Part shown: positions 52,552 to 63,622 of the stretch, in pieces
How the letters are laid out: the number at the start of each line of letters is the position of its first letter
How positions within the stretch are numbered: the stretch's first letter is position 1
Source: Rhinopomastus cyanomelas
Lineage: Eukaryota > Chordata > Aves > Bucerotiformes > Rhinopomastidae
Direction: 5' to 3'
Assembly (NCBI GenBank): GCA_013400115.1
Contig: VXBP01008596.1
Coordinates: 62,001 to 126,000 of the forward strand
DNA length: 64,000 bases
The notes under the pieces: generated by a model
What the model was told of the DNA's origin: nothing
The model's input: only the letters and a program-made list of their open reading frames with translations
Databases searched by the model: none
Translations under genes and position numbers: made by a program

Positions 52552-54036
52552 CTGACAAGAGAATTCACCTAGTGCTAACAGATCTCTAAAAGCTCTGAAT
52601 ACCTGATCTCTCTGAATCTATTTTTACAAACAGAATAGCCTTGTTATTTGGTGTCCTGCTTGCAGGCAGTTCTTTAGCGTGGCTGTTGGTATTATATGCT
52701 TAGTGCTGGAAAGTTCTGGCTCTGTGAGAGACTCAGTTGCAGCATAAAGTCATGTAATTTCTGTAATAACAGCTAATGAGATCTGACAGTGCAGAACCAA
52801 AATGCACCGAGAAAGATAGATGACAGGAGACTGTGTCTGAGGTAAATTACAGTGCAACATGGTCATGCTCACTTAGACCTTCAGCAGAGTAAATTTGTTC
52901 CAGTGCCTACACCGCTGTACTGAGCATAGTTGACACGGACCTAGTCCAGGTGCCTGTGTGCCATGCTGCAGCGTGCCAGATGTGTGGATCCAAACAAAGA
53001 AACTCACCTAGATAAAACTAAATTGAATTTATGAAGATGACAGCTGGAAAAGTATTTATTGGAAAAGAGTTGTAAAAGCACTTTGTCAAAAAGGATTAGC
53101 AGTACAAAGCCTAAATTTCTGACTATGGCATCTGCAGTAGGTGTTTAGGTTAAAAGGGGAAGAGCTTGTCACTGGTGTGGAATTCCCAAGGATGCAAAAC
53201 ATAGCTTACACATAGACACCCCTGGGCCTTCACCTGGCCTAGGCTAGGTCATGATTCACCCCAGACTATCCCATTTGTATTAAGACATTACCCAAAAGTC
53301 TGTTCATTTTTCCTGCTATGTGCTAGTCACAAAAAACACTCTGCTTTTGAGGCAATGTTGGCAAGTTGGTTACCCCTGCCCTTTGGAGTCCAGTGGGTCT
53401 AATGATCCTTATTGGAGCTGTTCATTCAAGAAGGAGTGATTTAGAACCTAAATGGTGAATGACAGGGTTTAAAAAACAACATCATTAAATCATTCACTAA
53501 TTTCATTGTCTAGGTGGAGCATTGAGAAGAGACAGAAAAATTACAGAGAGGAAGATTCACTTCCCAGTTCAGCCAGTCGCTTGGGCTGCAATGGAATGTG
53601 CCTTTCCCTGTGGAATGTGCCTTTCCCAACCAGTCTCCATATCCTCATGCGTATGCATAGTGGTACAGATTGTCATTAAAAGGTGGCCAAGGAGCAGATG
53701 TGTTTTCAATTCTCTTTTGAGAGAACAGATCACAAGTGATAAAATGCACCTTCGTTTATCACAAGCACTTATTCAGCATGTAAGGAAAAAAAAAATAAGC
53801 AAGAATTCTTGTAAAAGCTTCTCTGAAATGGCAAATACTGTCCTTATTTTCTCAGTTCTTCTTGCAGAGTGACAATGTGTCAGCTCCTAGCCTGGCTGTC
53901 ACAAGAACCCAATAATAAAGGGACATTTCTGCCTTAAATTATCTTATTATTTTGTCAGTGGGCTACATGTTACAGTAGTGCAAGCAAAGAATATTTATAA
54001 AGCTGTCCAGTGTTCTAGAAGAAGAAACAAACCAAC
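52552..54036. other. unique DNA with a 19-bp tandem duplication
   Basis: No exon recognised. TGGAATGTGCCTTTCCCTG at 53592-53610 is repeated at 53611-53627. A 116-codon open stretch (53522-53872) spans it but has no known motif. Confidence 0.5.
53592..53627. repeat. 19-bp tandem duplication
   Basis: Two adjacent copies of TGGAATGTGCCTTTCCC(TG). Confidence 0.9.
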
Positions 54037-54201
54037 CAGGTGCCCAGGGAGGTTGTGGAGCCTCTTTCTCTGGAGATGTTTAAACCCATGTGGACATGTT
54101 CCTGTGCAGCTTGGTCTAGGTGATCCTGCTGTGGCAGGGAGATTGGACTAGATGATCTTTTGAGATCCCTTACAATCTCTAATGATTCTATAATTCTGTG
54201 T
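54037..54201 (+). mobile_element. young CR1 (family Y), 165-bp 3' fragment
   Basis: Sense fragment: GGTGCCCAGGGAGGTTGTGG, CTCTGGAGATGTTTAAACCC, GATTGGACTAGATGATC, AATGATTCTATAATTCTGTG. Confidence 0.95.
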
Positions 54202-55418
54202 CTGTTGGGTGCTGCATCATGACCAGTGTGTAAGAGCCACACAAAGAAAGCTGAGAACGGGGCCAGGAGTTCAAGTTCTAGTCCAGGATATGCCACAGCA
54301 TCACACCTTGCTCCCACCCTGCCCTTTGCCTCCCCACAGTGTCTCTTCTATTCACCACCCTTCGGAATTTTCTCTGGACAGGAACCAACTCTACTGTGTC
54401 AATCCTGTGTTCAGCACAATAAACATTTCAGACCCAAGGACCAAGAGCTTTTGTCATATTACAAAGGCACAATGTCACATCTCCATTCTGAGGGGCACCG
54501 TAGTGCCTGCAGCCACTTGCCCTGACACCCCTCAGGAGCAGAGACCTGTGGAGGGACTGATGGCTCGTTACATCCCTCTACAGCTCCCTGACAAGCACAA
54601 ACTTGGATTGGTGGATTTGTTTCCTAGAAAAGGAACCAGTGAACCTCTATGCCCAGGAATCCATCACCATGTAAAGTTTTAGTATCTACTCGTCAGCAGT
54701 GGAGGATTGAGGAGCTCCTGTTCCCACATGGCTTGGTGAGCTCTGATTTGGGCACAGCAGAAACACAGATACTGCTTTCACCTGTCCAGAAAAGCTCACA
54801 TGTAGCCAGAAAGTAGTGGAGGGCACCCTTTATCCTGGGCAGACAAAGAAACCTCAGTACTAGACTGAGTTAAGCAGTCCTGCTAGTGATAGGAACCTGG
54901 ACCACCTGGATATGCTGCTTAATTGAAGTCATCCAGGGAAGCAGTGCAACCACGGTGCATCTTTCTTCTTAAGAAGTTGAGGAACCAAACTTTGTTTATG
55001 GGTAGCTCAGCATATTTGATAAACAAAGTAGTCAGCCTAATTTATGACATTTCCAGAGCTGCCTTATTAGGAGGCTGTGGATCCATATCTGCATTCATCT
55101 AGAATAAAGACGCCTTTATACCCATCCCTCGTTAGCCTCAGGAGCAATGCCACTGGAGTCAACTGCAACCACAGAAAGCCAGCATAAGCAAAACCGAGTG
55201 CAGAATGCAAAGCAGTGTGACTCACTCGCTGAGAGAGCAGATGGATGTGCCAGGAGTAAAATTTAATAAGGGATGAAGTACAACACAGAGATACATAACT
55301 AGGTTTGGGTGGTGGGACAGCTTACTCGAGCAGAGCAGATTGGCCAGACTAGAGTCCTGGGCTGCACTGGCTGAGTAGATTCTGGTACTTGGTGACCTTG
55401 CTTGGAGACCTCTGCACT
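54202..55418. other. unique non-coding DNA
   Basis: No exon or repeat recognised. The longest open stretch in unique DNA of the window (54209-54682, plus, 157 codons) lies here. It has no recognisable domain, is Pro/His-rich in places, and starts 8 bp after a CR1 tail, so it is most likely chance. Confidence 0.5.
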
Positions 55419-55979
55419 AGAAGGAGTGAGGGTAGTAGATCGAGAGAGGTTCTCCTCCCCCTTTACTCTGCCCTGCTGGGACCACATGTGGAATACTGTC
55501 TCCAGTTCTGGGCCCCTCAGTTCCAGAAGGACACAGAACTGCTGGTGGAGAGAGTCCAACACAGAGCCACAAAGATGATGGAGTGCAACATCTCCCTGAT
55601 GGGAGCTGGGTCTCTTGAGCTTGGAAAAAAGGAGACCCCATTAATGTTTATAAATATGGAAAGGGCGGGTGTCAGGAGGATGGAGCCAGGCTCTGCTTAG
55701 CGTCATCCAATGATAGGACAAGGGGCAATGGGTGTGAGCTGGAACATAGGAGGTTTCACATCAATATGAGAAGGAACTTCTTCCTAGTGAGGGTGACAGA
55801 GCACTGGAACAGGCTGCCCAGGGAGGTTGTGGAGTCTCCTTCACTGGAGATGTTTAAAACTCACCTGGATGTGTTTCTGTGTGACTTTATCTAGGAGATC
55901 CTGCTGTGTCAAGGGGATTGGACTGGATGATCTTTTGAGGTCCTTTCCAATCCCTAATGTTCTGTGATTCTGTGATTCA
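55419..55979 (+). mobile_element. young CR1 (family Y2), about 560 bp
   Basis: Sense copy from GAGTGAGGGTAGTAGATCGA through PHVEYCLQFWAPQFQKDTELL and RVQHRATKMM (frame 55389-55700) to GTTCTGTGATTCTGTGATTC. Small deletions remove the EERLRE codons (near 55600) and the LRGD codons (near 55633). Confidence 0.95.
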
Positions 55980-56351
55980 GAGGATAATAATACATGAAGC
56001 AAGAAAAGTAGGGAAAGAGCTCCTCATATCTTTCACTACACGAAGCTGTGACATTTTCAGCTACATTTTTAATTATCTGTTTTTCAAATATTTATGTTTT
56101 CCTATAACGCCAAATCTGGATTTTTGCGACAGCTCCTTTCAAGTGAGAAATGATCCCATAAAAGGAATAATGACGTAATACACATTCGGCATCTGAAAGT
56201 TTCCATAACTTCAGCTGGAATGATTTACTGAAAATTGTAAAAGCTGTTTGTTTTTGGAACAAACTCTGCTTATTAAAGGACCTTGTAGAGGCTCTTCAAC
56301 AGTGCACATGTTCCAGTGATGGATTAAGCCATGATACCAGGACAATATCAG
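55980..56351. other. unique non-coding DNA
   Basis: Nothing recognised. Confidence 0.5.
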
Positions 56352-56452
56352 ATCATAGAATCGTAGAATCATTACGGATTGGAAGGGACCTTGAAAGATC
56401 ATCTAGGCTAATCCCCGTGCCACAGCAGGATCACCTAGACCAAGTGGCACAG
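56352..56452 (-). mobile_element. young CR1 (family Y), 100-bp 3' stub
   Basis: Antisense: AGATCATAGAATCGTAGAAT, AAGATCATCTAGGC, TAGACCAAGTGGCACAGGA. It is truncated at the last ORF2 codons. Confidence 0.94.
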
Positions 56453-57388
56453 GAGCCAGGTCCATGGCATTCTGATAGTGGATCAGTACAGTAAATCACT
56501 GGTGCTTAAGTGCAGACTTTCCTGTATCAAAATGAATGTGTGATACGTTGCTAAACGACATGGAATCAGGAAGGATGTGCTACTTACAGCTGAAAGCATG
56601 GGACAAAGGATGCCCTTTGCACTGTGCTAATATCTTCTGATACATGTTTAAAGTCATTTCCTATTTGTAGCAACCCTTTGGAAGCTGCCAGTTTCCTTGA
56701 CGAAATAACCATCATGTAGCAGAGCCCAGTGAGGGAAGAAAATAGATTCTTGATCTTGGTTAGTATTGTTCATATATTTTACAGCAAAGCAAGGAGTTAA
56801 AATAAAGGACCATGGCACGCCCATACATTTTTTAAAAATACATTGATTTATGGATTGTCAGTTCGTGATTAGTACCCCCAGTCTGTATCTTTAGCAGAAA
56901 AAGCAGTGGATGATGAATAAAAATTACTTCAGTGATTGTCTCTGTGGCTGCCAACACTGGAGAGGTGCCTTTCCATTTGCTGAAGTGCTGTGATGTGGTG
57001 GCTCCAGCAGGTTCACCTCATCCTGCCCCCACCTTCTTGCCTATGCCAGCAAGCCTTCCCTTTCCACTGTTCTCTTGCTGTGCTGGGGACTTCCAATTTC
57101 AGAGTCTTTCTTATCCAAGAAGGCTTTAGCAGCTAATTTTACTGCTGTGTTCATTTGCATTAAACATTAAAATCTACCAGTTGTTATATAGTGAAAAGGT
57201 CAGTGGGGCAGTGCATCTAACTTTGTTTTCATAGGAGACTTTCCCCTGAAGAGATAGCACAGTAAAGCTACCACAAAGACCAGTCAGCCACCCAGAGGGT
57301 TGTTTTTAATGGCTAAGACTTACACTGAATAGTAGGGAAATTGTTCTCTCATCCTGAAACTGCCTGTAGTTCACCCTGTTGAGGAATG
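56453..57388. other. unique non-coding DNA
   Basis: Nothing recognised. Confidence 0.5.
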
Positions 57389-57412
57389 ATTCTATGATTC
57401 TATGATTCTATG
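57389..57412 (+). mobile_element. tail-only CR1 or octamer microsatellite
   Basis: Three perfect ATTCTATG units in unique DNA with no CR1 body attached. Best explained as a CR1 insertion truncated to its tail. Confidence 0.6.
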
Positions 57413-58243
57413 AATAACCTGTGGAATAGCACAGGAACTAGACTTCGACATATTTCCTCAAAAGGATGAAAATAAACCTCTGTAATATCCAAGGCTGGCC
57501 CTCTTCCTTCAAATTGGAGGTGGTTTTGAGGGAACACCTTCCCCAAGGCTGAGAAAAGATCTAGTGTCTTTTCTTAGGAAGAACTAACATAGGAGAAGGC
57601 AGGACTGCTCACACGTGTGCAGCAGCAGCATCCTGGCAAGTGGGAGGAGAGGGAGAAGCCAGCCAGCTTGACAAAGAGTCATGATGTCAGGTTTTATTTT
57701 GCATAAATTAACATGTTTCTATTAAAAATAATGCATGGATTTCCATCCATTGAGGATGTAACCCGTTGGTTTCGGTTTCTCAACAGAAAGAACAGCACTT
57801 GTGCAGTCATGGGCTTTTTACTGCAATAAATGCATTCTAGTATGTTAGAATAACACAGGAAAGGAAAAGGCGTGCTGTAGAATAACCCCCATTATGTCTG
57901 TGCTCTAGCATTAAGCATTAAGGTGTAAGTGCACAATGTAATTTTTCTATAGTGGTCAACACAAGTTTTGAATTTTTATGGAAGAAAAACACATTAAAGA
58001 AAACACACACATTCAACTGCACAATGAAGTCCTTCCATTTACCATCACTGATAATTTTTTAACATTATCTGTGTTCAGAGATCCTTTCTAACAGCACAAG
58101 AAGTGAATGGGAGGAACCATAGAGACTCTTTCTCAGGACTATGTTTTATTTAAACTCTGTTGGTGTATTTCTGTGTATACCTTGCAGACAGAATACGCTT
58201 ATACTGAGTATATTTTGCAGAGAGATTATGCTTTGCTAGGCCA
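57413..58243. other. unique non-coding DNA
   Basis: Nothing recognised. Confidence 0.5.
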
Positions 58244-58888
58244 CTCTCCATCATCTTTGCTAAGTTCTGGGGATCAGGAGAGGTGCCTGGGGACTGGAGA
58301 ATAGCAAATGTCACTCCAATCTTCAAAAAGGGAAAGGAGGATCCAGGTAACTATAGACCAGGCAGCCTCACCTCCATCCCAGGAAAGGTGATGGAATAAT
58401 TTGTGCTAGAGTCTGTCTCCAGGCACATTAAGGACAGGAAGGTCTTTAGAGACAGTCAGCATGGCTTCACCAAGGGGAAGTCATGCTTGGCCAACCTGAT
58501 AGCCTTTTATGAAGGCATAACCAGGTTGATAGATGATGGCAGAGCAGTAGATGTGATCTATCTTGACTTCAGTAAGACATTTGACAGTCTCCCACAGCAT
58601 CCTCCCAGCCAAACTGAGAAAATGTGGTCTGGATGATCAGGTAGTAAAGTGGATTGTGAACTGGCTGCAGGATAGAAGCCAGAGAGTAGTGGTCAATGGG
58701 ATAGAGTCTACTGGCTGGACTGGGCTGCCCAGGGAGGTTGAGGAGTCTCCTTCTCTGGAGACGCCTAAAACCTGCCTGGATATGTTCCTGTGTAACTGGA
58801 TCTAGGGGAACGTGCTATGGTGGGGGGATTGGACTGGACGATCTTTCGAGGTCCCTTCCAATCCCTAACGTTCGGTGACTCTGTGATT
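58244..58888 (+). mobile_element. young CR1 with RT fragment and large internal deletion
   Basis: Sense copy. 58244 to about 58715 is the RT fingers and palm (AGGTGCCTGGGGACTGG, CAGCATGGCTTCACCAAGGG, CTATCTTGACTTCAGTAAG). It then jumps to GGGCTGCCCAGGGAGGTTG and the normal family Y 3' end (58720-58888). The RT FADD block, thumb and most of the C-terminal domain are missing. Short CTGGA/CTGG homology lies at the joint. The tail is GTTCGGTGACTCTGTGATTC. Confidence 0.94.
58403..58636 (+). pseudogene. CR1 reverse transcriptase fragment (catalytic motif A)
   Basis: Reads LESVSRHIKDRKVFRDSQHG, FTKGKSCLANLIAFYEGITR, LIDDGRAVDVIYLDFSKTFDSL. YLDFSKTFD carries the first catalytic Asp of RT (motif A). 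An in-frame TAA just upstream (about 58397, after KVME) separates it from NYRPGSLTSIPGK. It goes out of frame after FDSL. No FADD box. Confidence 0.9.
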
Positions 58889-60332
58889 CCACCAAAAGGA
58901 ACTACCATCCTTAAAAAGTCACTACTTTATAGTGAGCAGCTCAGCAACACCATACTTGTCCATGTTCACTGCATCCAAAATCTTCTATTTAAAGCTTGCT
59001 GTGCCACTCACACACTCTTATCTCAAGAGGTTCTGAAGCAGTGCTCAGTATATGAATCCTAAGCAATACCCATGTGCCTTATGAATGAGATGGTGAAGCG
59101 CTGTGAAAAAGGTGCGTATTTGGTGTTTCAAGGATTTGTGTGTGGAAGGTTTAGCTGACTAATAGTGATAACATACTACACACAAAGCTGTTTACTTCCC
59201 CAATATAAAAAAATGTGTTTCATGTGGAAGCAGACAGAGCATAGACCTTCCGACCCTACTAGTTCAAGATGATTTTCTGCTTGCATTTTAGGATGGTGCG
59301 TTAGAGACATTATCCACCTACCAACTTTCCACCCTATTTCAAAGTCATCTGATACAATGACCTAGAAGAAACCCCCTCATACCTGCATTTCACAGGAGAT
59401 TAACTGGCAGGGTGCTATAAATTAGGACCAAGACCCCTTTGAAATGCCAGTGCACTGGCAGTCTTTTTATCCAGATCCGTGGAAGAGTCTGATTAATTTG
59501 GCAGAATTTTTGGGTCCTCGATTACAACATCTGCTCTGCTGTGGAATGATCCAGCACAACCATCTGTCTTTCACCATGCAAAGCAAGTGGCTGAGAGAAG
59601 ATTTAATATTTTTTGACAGCAAAGGATAGAAGTGAACACAATATCAAATTTAAAGCCATGTTCTTCAGACTGTCAAGGTTAACTACTGGAGTTCTGCATA
59701 CACCAGCATATTGGATTGGAGAGAGGAGGCTTGTGCCAGAACATTAGTAGAGAAGGATGAGCTGCAAATGCAGTCTATTGGAGCTCACAGGGCTCATTAC
59801 AATTTTTGTCTTGACTGGTTAATCAGCATCAATCCCAACATTATGCCTGAGGCATTCCTTTTTGAGGGTCTTGTCAGTAAAGTACTATCTTGCTATCCTA
59901 AATGTGGTCTTCACTGTGAAATTTGCCAATAGCCCAGTAGCAATAAAAACAGAGGGAAAAAATCTTCCTTCTCCCCATCGTGACAGCCATGCCAGCACCT
60001 CCTCTCCTTGCCCAGAGTACTTCTGTCAGATTAAATGACCTTGTTTTGAGAGGCAGTATTACCTCTACCAATTCAGGGTGTTCCTCCAGTGGCTGCCAAG
60101 GTCGCTCTACCCAGCAGAGCTGCATGCCCAATGGAGATGACATGCCCAACAGATGAGCCCATGCATTTCCTAGCTGTGTCCTTGCAGAGCAGCCGTCGCT
60201 TTTGCTCCCATGTCTCCAGGCGTGACTGGTCAGGCATTGCAGTGTCAGTGCACACAGTTTAACAGCCCGTGTCAGAATGAACAAGTGTGCTCTGTTCTTT
60301 ATTTAGAGCCCAAATCCTGGTTTTCAGGGGCT
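58889..60332. other. unique non-coding DNA
   Basis: No exon or repeat recognised. The 128-codon open stretch at 59898-60284 (minus) lacks known motifs. Confidence 0.5.
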
Positions 60333-60413
60333 ATCATAGAATCATTAGGGATTGGAAGGGACCTCGAAAGATCATCTAGTCCAATCCCCTTGCCACAGCA
60401 GGATCACCCAGAC
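60333..60413 (-). mobile_element. young CR1 (family Y), 80-bp 3' stub
   Basis: Antisense: TCATAGAATCATTAGGGATT, AAGATCATCTAGTCC, CAGGATCACCCAGAC. Nearly identical to the other young stubs, so a recent insertion. Confidence 0.95.
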
Positions 60414-61032
60414 TGTTTCCAGTGAGAAAGTGTCATTTGCACTCTGGGTAGAACACTTCCATTGTAAAATTGCTGGTGAAAAATACCTCCCTGACTGAGG
60501 TGAAAACTTTTACATCCTGTAGGGTTGACTTTTCAAGCAGAATCATTCATTTCACTGATAAAAAATGTCAACTGTTCAAAGGGCAGCATCACCACAGACA
60601 GAAGGGTCAGCTTTCAAGTGGAATCATTCATTTCACTGATAAAAGATGTCAGCTATTCAAAGGCAGATGTTCTGCAGTTATTTTGTGACTTGCAGCTCCA
60701 GTCTGACACTGGAGAACATATATAAAAGGGGTTAGTCATATGGAAACTGCCTCTCATTTGTTTGTCCACTGAAGGTGAACAGTGGCTGCAGCCATAGTAC
60801 CTAACATTAGTGGTGGTGTCTTCTTACCACGTAAGACTGGGGACAGCCAGCTTCCAAGACTCTATGCTATGATGACAAAACGAGAGGCAACATTGGATTT
60901 AAGGAGAGGGAAACCAATCTGGCTTTGCTCATTAGTGTAGGTATCAGTAACTGCCATGAAGTACTAGATGGCCTGTGGCTGTTTTGATTCAGTTTTTCAT
61001 TCAGTATTGCCACAAGTTTCACAGGAATATAG
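60414..61032. other. unique DNA with an 81-bp tandem duplication
   Basis: No exon or CR1. The repeat at 60523-60685 is listed separately. Confidence 0.5.
60523..60685. repeat. 81-bp tandem duplication, non-CR1
   Basis: Copy 1 (about 60523-60604) and copy 2 (about 60605-60685) share AATCATTCATTTCACTGATA at a spacing of 81 bases, and then AATGTCAACTGTTCAAAG / GATGTCAGCTATTCAAAG. Within each copy GTTGAC/GTCAAC-type inverted arms flank the conserved core. Confidence 0.92.
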
Positions 61033-61325
61033 GTCATAGAATCCTAGAAACACAGAATGGTAGGAGTTGGAAGGGAGCTCTGAAGATTGCCTAGACAACA
61101 CTCGCTGCTAGAGTAGGATCACCTGGAGAAGATCATACAGGAACGCATCTGTGTAAGGCCTGTCTCCCATGAAAGTCTCCAGAGACAGAGACTCCTCCAC
61201 CTCTCTGGTTAACCCATTCCAGTGCTCTATTACCTTCAGAGTGAAACAGTATTTTCTTATGTTTAGGTTGAACATCTTGTTTTCCAGTTTGTGACCTTCA
61301 TTGGTATCTGCCATAGACCTTTTTA
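61033..61325 (-). mobile_element. older CR1, antisense
   Basis: Tail CATAGAATCCTAGAAACACA, GAGTTGGAAGGGAGCTCTG, CTCCACCTCTCTGGTTAACC, CATTCCAGTGCTCTATTACC, CTTATGTTTAGGTTGAAC. An extra segment of about 25 bases near 61148-61172 (GTGTAAGGCCTGTCTCCC) is absent from relatives. The minus frame (61108-61332) keeps EHWNGLTREVEESLSLETF. Confidence 0.88.
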
Positions 61326-61337
61326 CTTTCACATTAC

Positions 61338-61626
61338 ATAATCATTGAACATTAAGGATTGGAAGGGAGCTCGAAAGATCATCTAGTCCAATCCTCTTGC
61401 CACATGACCTAGCAGGATGACCTAGACCAAGTCACACAGGAACACATCCAGGTGGGTCTTAAACATCTCCAGTGAAGGAGACTCCACAACCTCCCTGGGC
61501 AGCCTGTTCCAGTGCTCTGTCACCCTCAATGGGAAGAAGTTCCTTCTGATATTTATATGGAACCTCTTATGTTCCAGTTTACACCCATTGCCCCTTGTCC
61601 TATCACCAGATGACACTGAGAAGAGG
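61338..61626 (-). mobile_element. young CR1 (family Y), 290 bp
   Basis: Antisense: tail ATAATCATTGAACATTAAGG, AAGATCATCTAGTCC, an extra ATGACCTAGCAGG near 61402-61420, CACATCCAGGTGGGTC, to CAGATGACACTGAGAAGAGG. The minus frame (61422-61685) runs from LFSVSSGDRTRGN to FLCDLV without a stop. It inserted at or next to the 5' end of the older copy. Confidence 0.95.
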
Positions 61627-63550
61627 CATTTAACATGAAATGGTGGAAAGTTTTGTCTGTGTAGTTCCTTAGTCTTTTTTTGCACACCACTTTTTCTTTT
61701 ACCATCTCTGTCATGCTGATGTCTGTATTTTACACTCTTCTGCTGTGAGACTTCTTTGGTTTTGCTGTGATTTTGGAGGTTTTCTTTGTATGTTGGGCTT
61801 TATAAGAGCACTAGCAGCCTTCCTCAGTGACTGCAGAAGAAGCAGCATGAGAAGATGAAAGCAGCAGCCTGACATGGAGTGTTCACCAAAAGCTGTTGGG
61901 TCCTTTTTCTATTCAGACACCCACTTTCTTGCATGTTGGTTTCAAGACAGAAGTTCCAGTAGCCAGTTGCTGCTGCCCCAGCTAAAGAGGGAGATATTAA
62001 CCAGCATATGCTGCACCTTCCTAATTCTTATTAGAGGCATCACCTAGAGCGCATTGAAGTCACCTACTACTACTTCACTGGTGTTTAGGGTATGCAGTGA
62101 GGTTCTCACACTTAGCAGCTGGATATGGTGGTCACACGTCTCCTGTATGCTCAGCCTCATCTTTTCTCTTCTCTTCCAAAATGAGGGAGACCCTGCAGGC
62201 CTTGCTGCTTGTTCAAGTGCTGGTTTAACATTCTGCAGTAATTTATTTGGCCTGAAAGGCAGCTGCAGTAAATGTGTTAGTGGGAACAGACTCCTTTTAT
62301 TCCCTGCCTCCCTGATGCCCAGTGGAGTTGTGGTTTGCACAGGCTCTAATTAGAAAAGAGGAATTTTGCATGCTTTCCAGCTGGGCTTTCTTGGAATTTA
62401 TTGTCATTTTAGCTTTCATTTGTATTGATTTTGTAGCAAAACAAATTGGTATAATCCTCCAAGCCAAAATAGATATAATCCTCCAAACCAGCAGGGAATG
62501 TACTAATGGGAAGAGAGTTATGATAAAAATAACCCACTTCACCCTGGCAAAAATCTCCATCATTCAACAGAAGCTACCTGCTGTCACGAAGACCCAAATC
62601 CCTTATTTCCACTGCACTACTTTGATTTAGTGAATTTCAGAGTTTTCTGAAACTGGTTGAATGATGCTTTTTTATTATTTGCCTATTCATACATTAGTTT
62701 GTTTGCTTGTTTTCTTTTTTAAAGATGTCATAACATTGATTTCAGTCCATACTCCAGGGTCACTGCTGACAGCCAGAGACTTCAGCAAGATCTAGGGTTA
62801 GCTGCTTTCTTCATTCACAGATATTAAAAGTCTCCCTTTTCCCAGATGGTCACTGGTCTTGAACATCTGCGCAAGTGGCTCATGGCTGCATCAGTGGCCC
62901 ATCTGGTGAGAATGAATTGACTTCATTCAGGAGCATCATCTGACAGGTGACACGCCAGAGCCATGGCATGTAGATTCCTAGTGCCCGCTGTCAGTTCTCT
63001 CCACTGCCAGCTCAAATCCGTATCCTCCTCATTATGGGAGTGATGCACATTGACACCTGGCATCTGGCAACAATACTTCTGCAGTCCTGAGGAAGGAAAG
63101 GTGAGAACACATGTGTCAGCTATGGTAAAGGTAAATCAAAACTACTGGGAGAAGACATTGAAGTAGTGAAAAAAAATGAAATAAGCCTGTTTTTCTAGTG
63201 TGCAAGAGAGACATGACTTTAGGCACTGTGAGTAAGGTCTTGCTTAACAGAACTCCTCCCTGCAGCGAGGCTTAGGGAGAGTTTAGGCATCAAGGCCCCA
63301 GGCAGCTTTCCAAACCACAGAGAATTCAATCCTTTAACCACTGTGTGTTTGTATCACGGCTGTACACACAAACATACACATGGTATCATCCATCTATCCA
63401 TCTTACAGCCCTGGGTGCTTGATGGGCCAATTTCATGCCCAAAGCCTGTAGACTGATCTTCTTGCTGTGGGATTTGAGTCTGCTTTGGTTAAGAATTGCT
63501 TTGGTCACGTATCTCATGCCTGGACAAATCCTGCAGTCACAAGGGTATTA
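61627..63550. other. unique non-coding DNA
   Basis: No exon, RNA gene or repeat recognised. Open stretches near 62044-62630 (up to 102 codons, both strands) have no known motif. Confidence 0.55.
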
Positions 63551-63622
63551 CGGAATCATAGACTCATTTAGTTTGGAAAAGACTTTTAAGATCATCAAGT
63601 TCAACCATTAACCTAACAATTA
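63551..63622 (-). mobile_element. old CR1 3' stub
   Basis: CGGAATCATAGACTCATTTA, GTTTGGAAAAGACTTTTAAG, ATCATCAAGTTCAACCATTA, ACCTAAC is the antisense 3' end of an old CR1, about 70 bases. Confidence 0.88.

Noticed and set aside
54209..54682. 157-codon open stretch in unique DNA
   Set aside because: No recognisable domain, no splice or promoter context, overlapping stop-poor frame (54226-54525), and it starts beside a CR1 tail. Chance is the simplest explanation.
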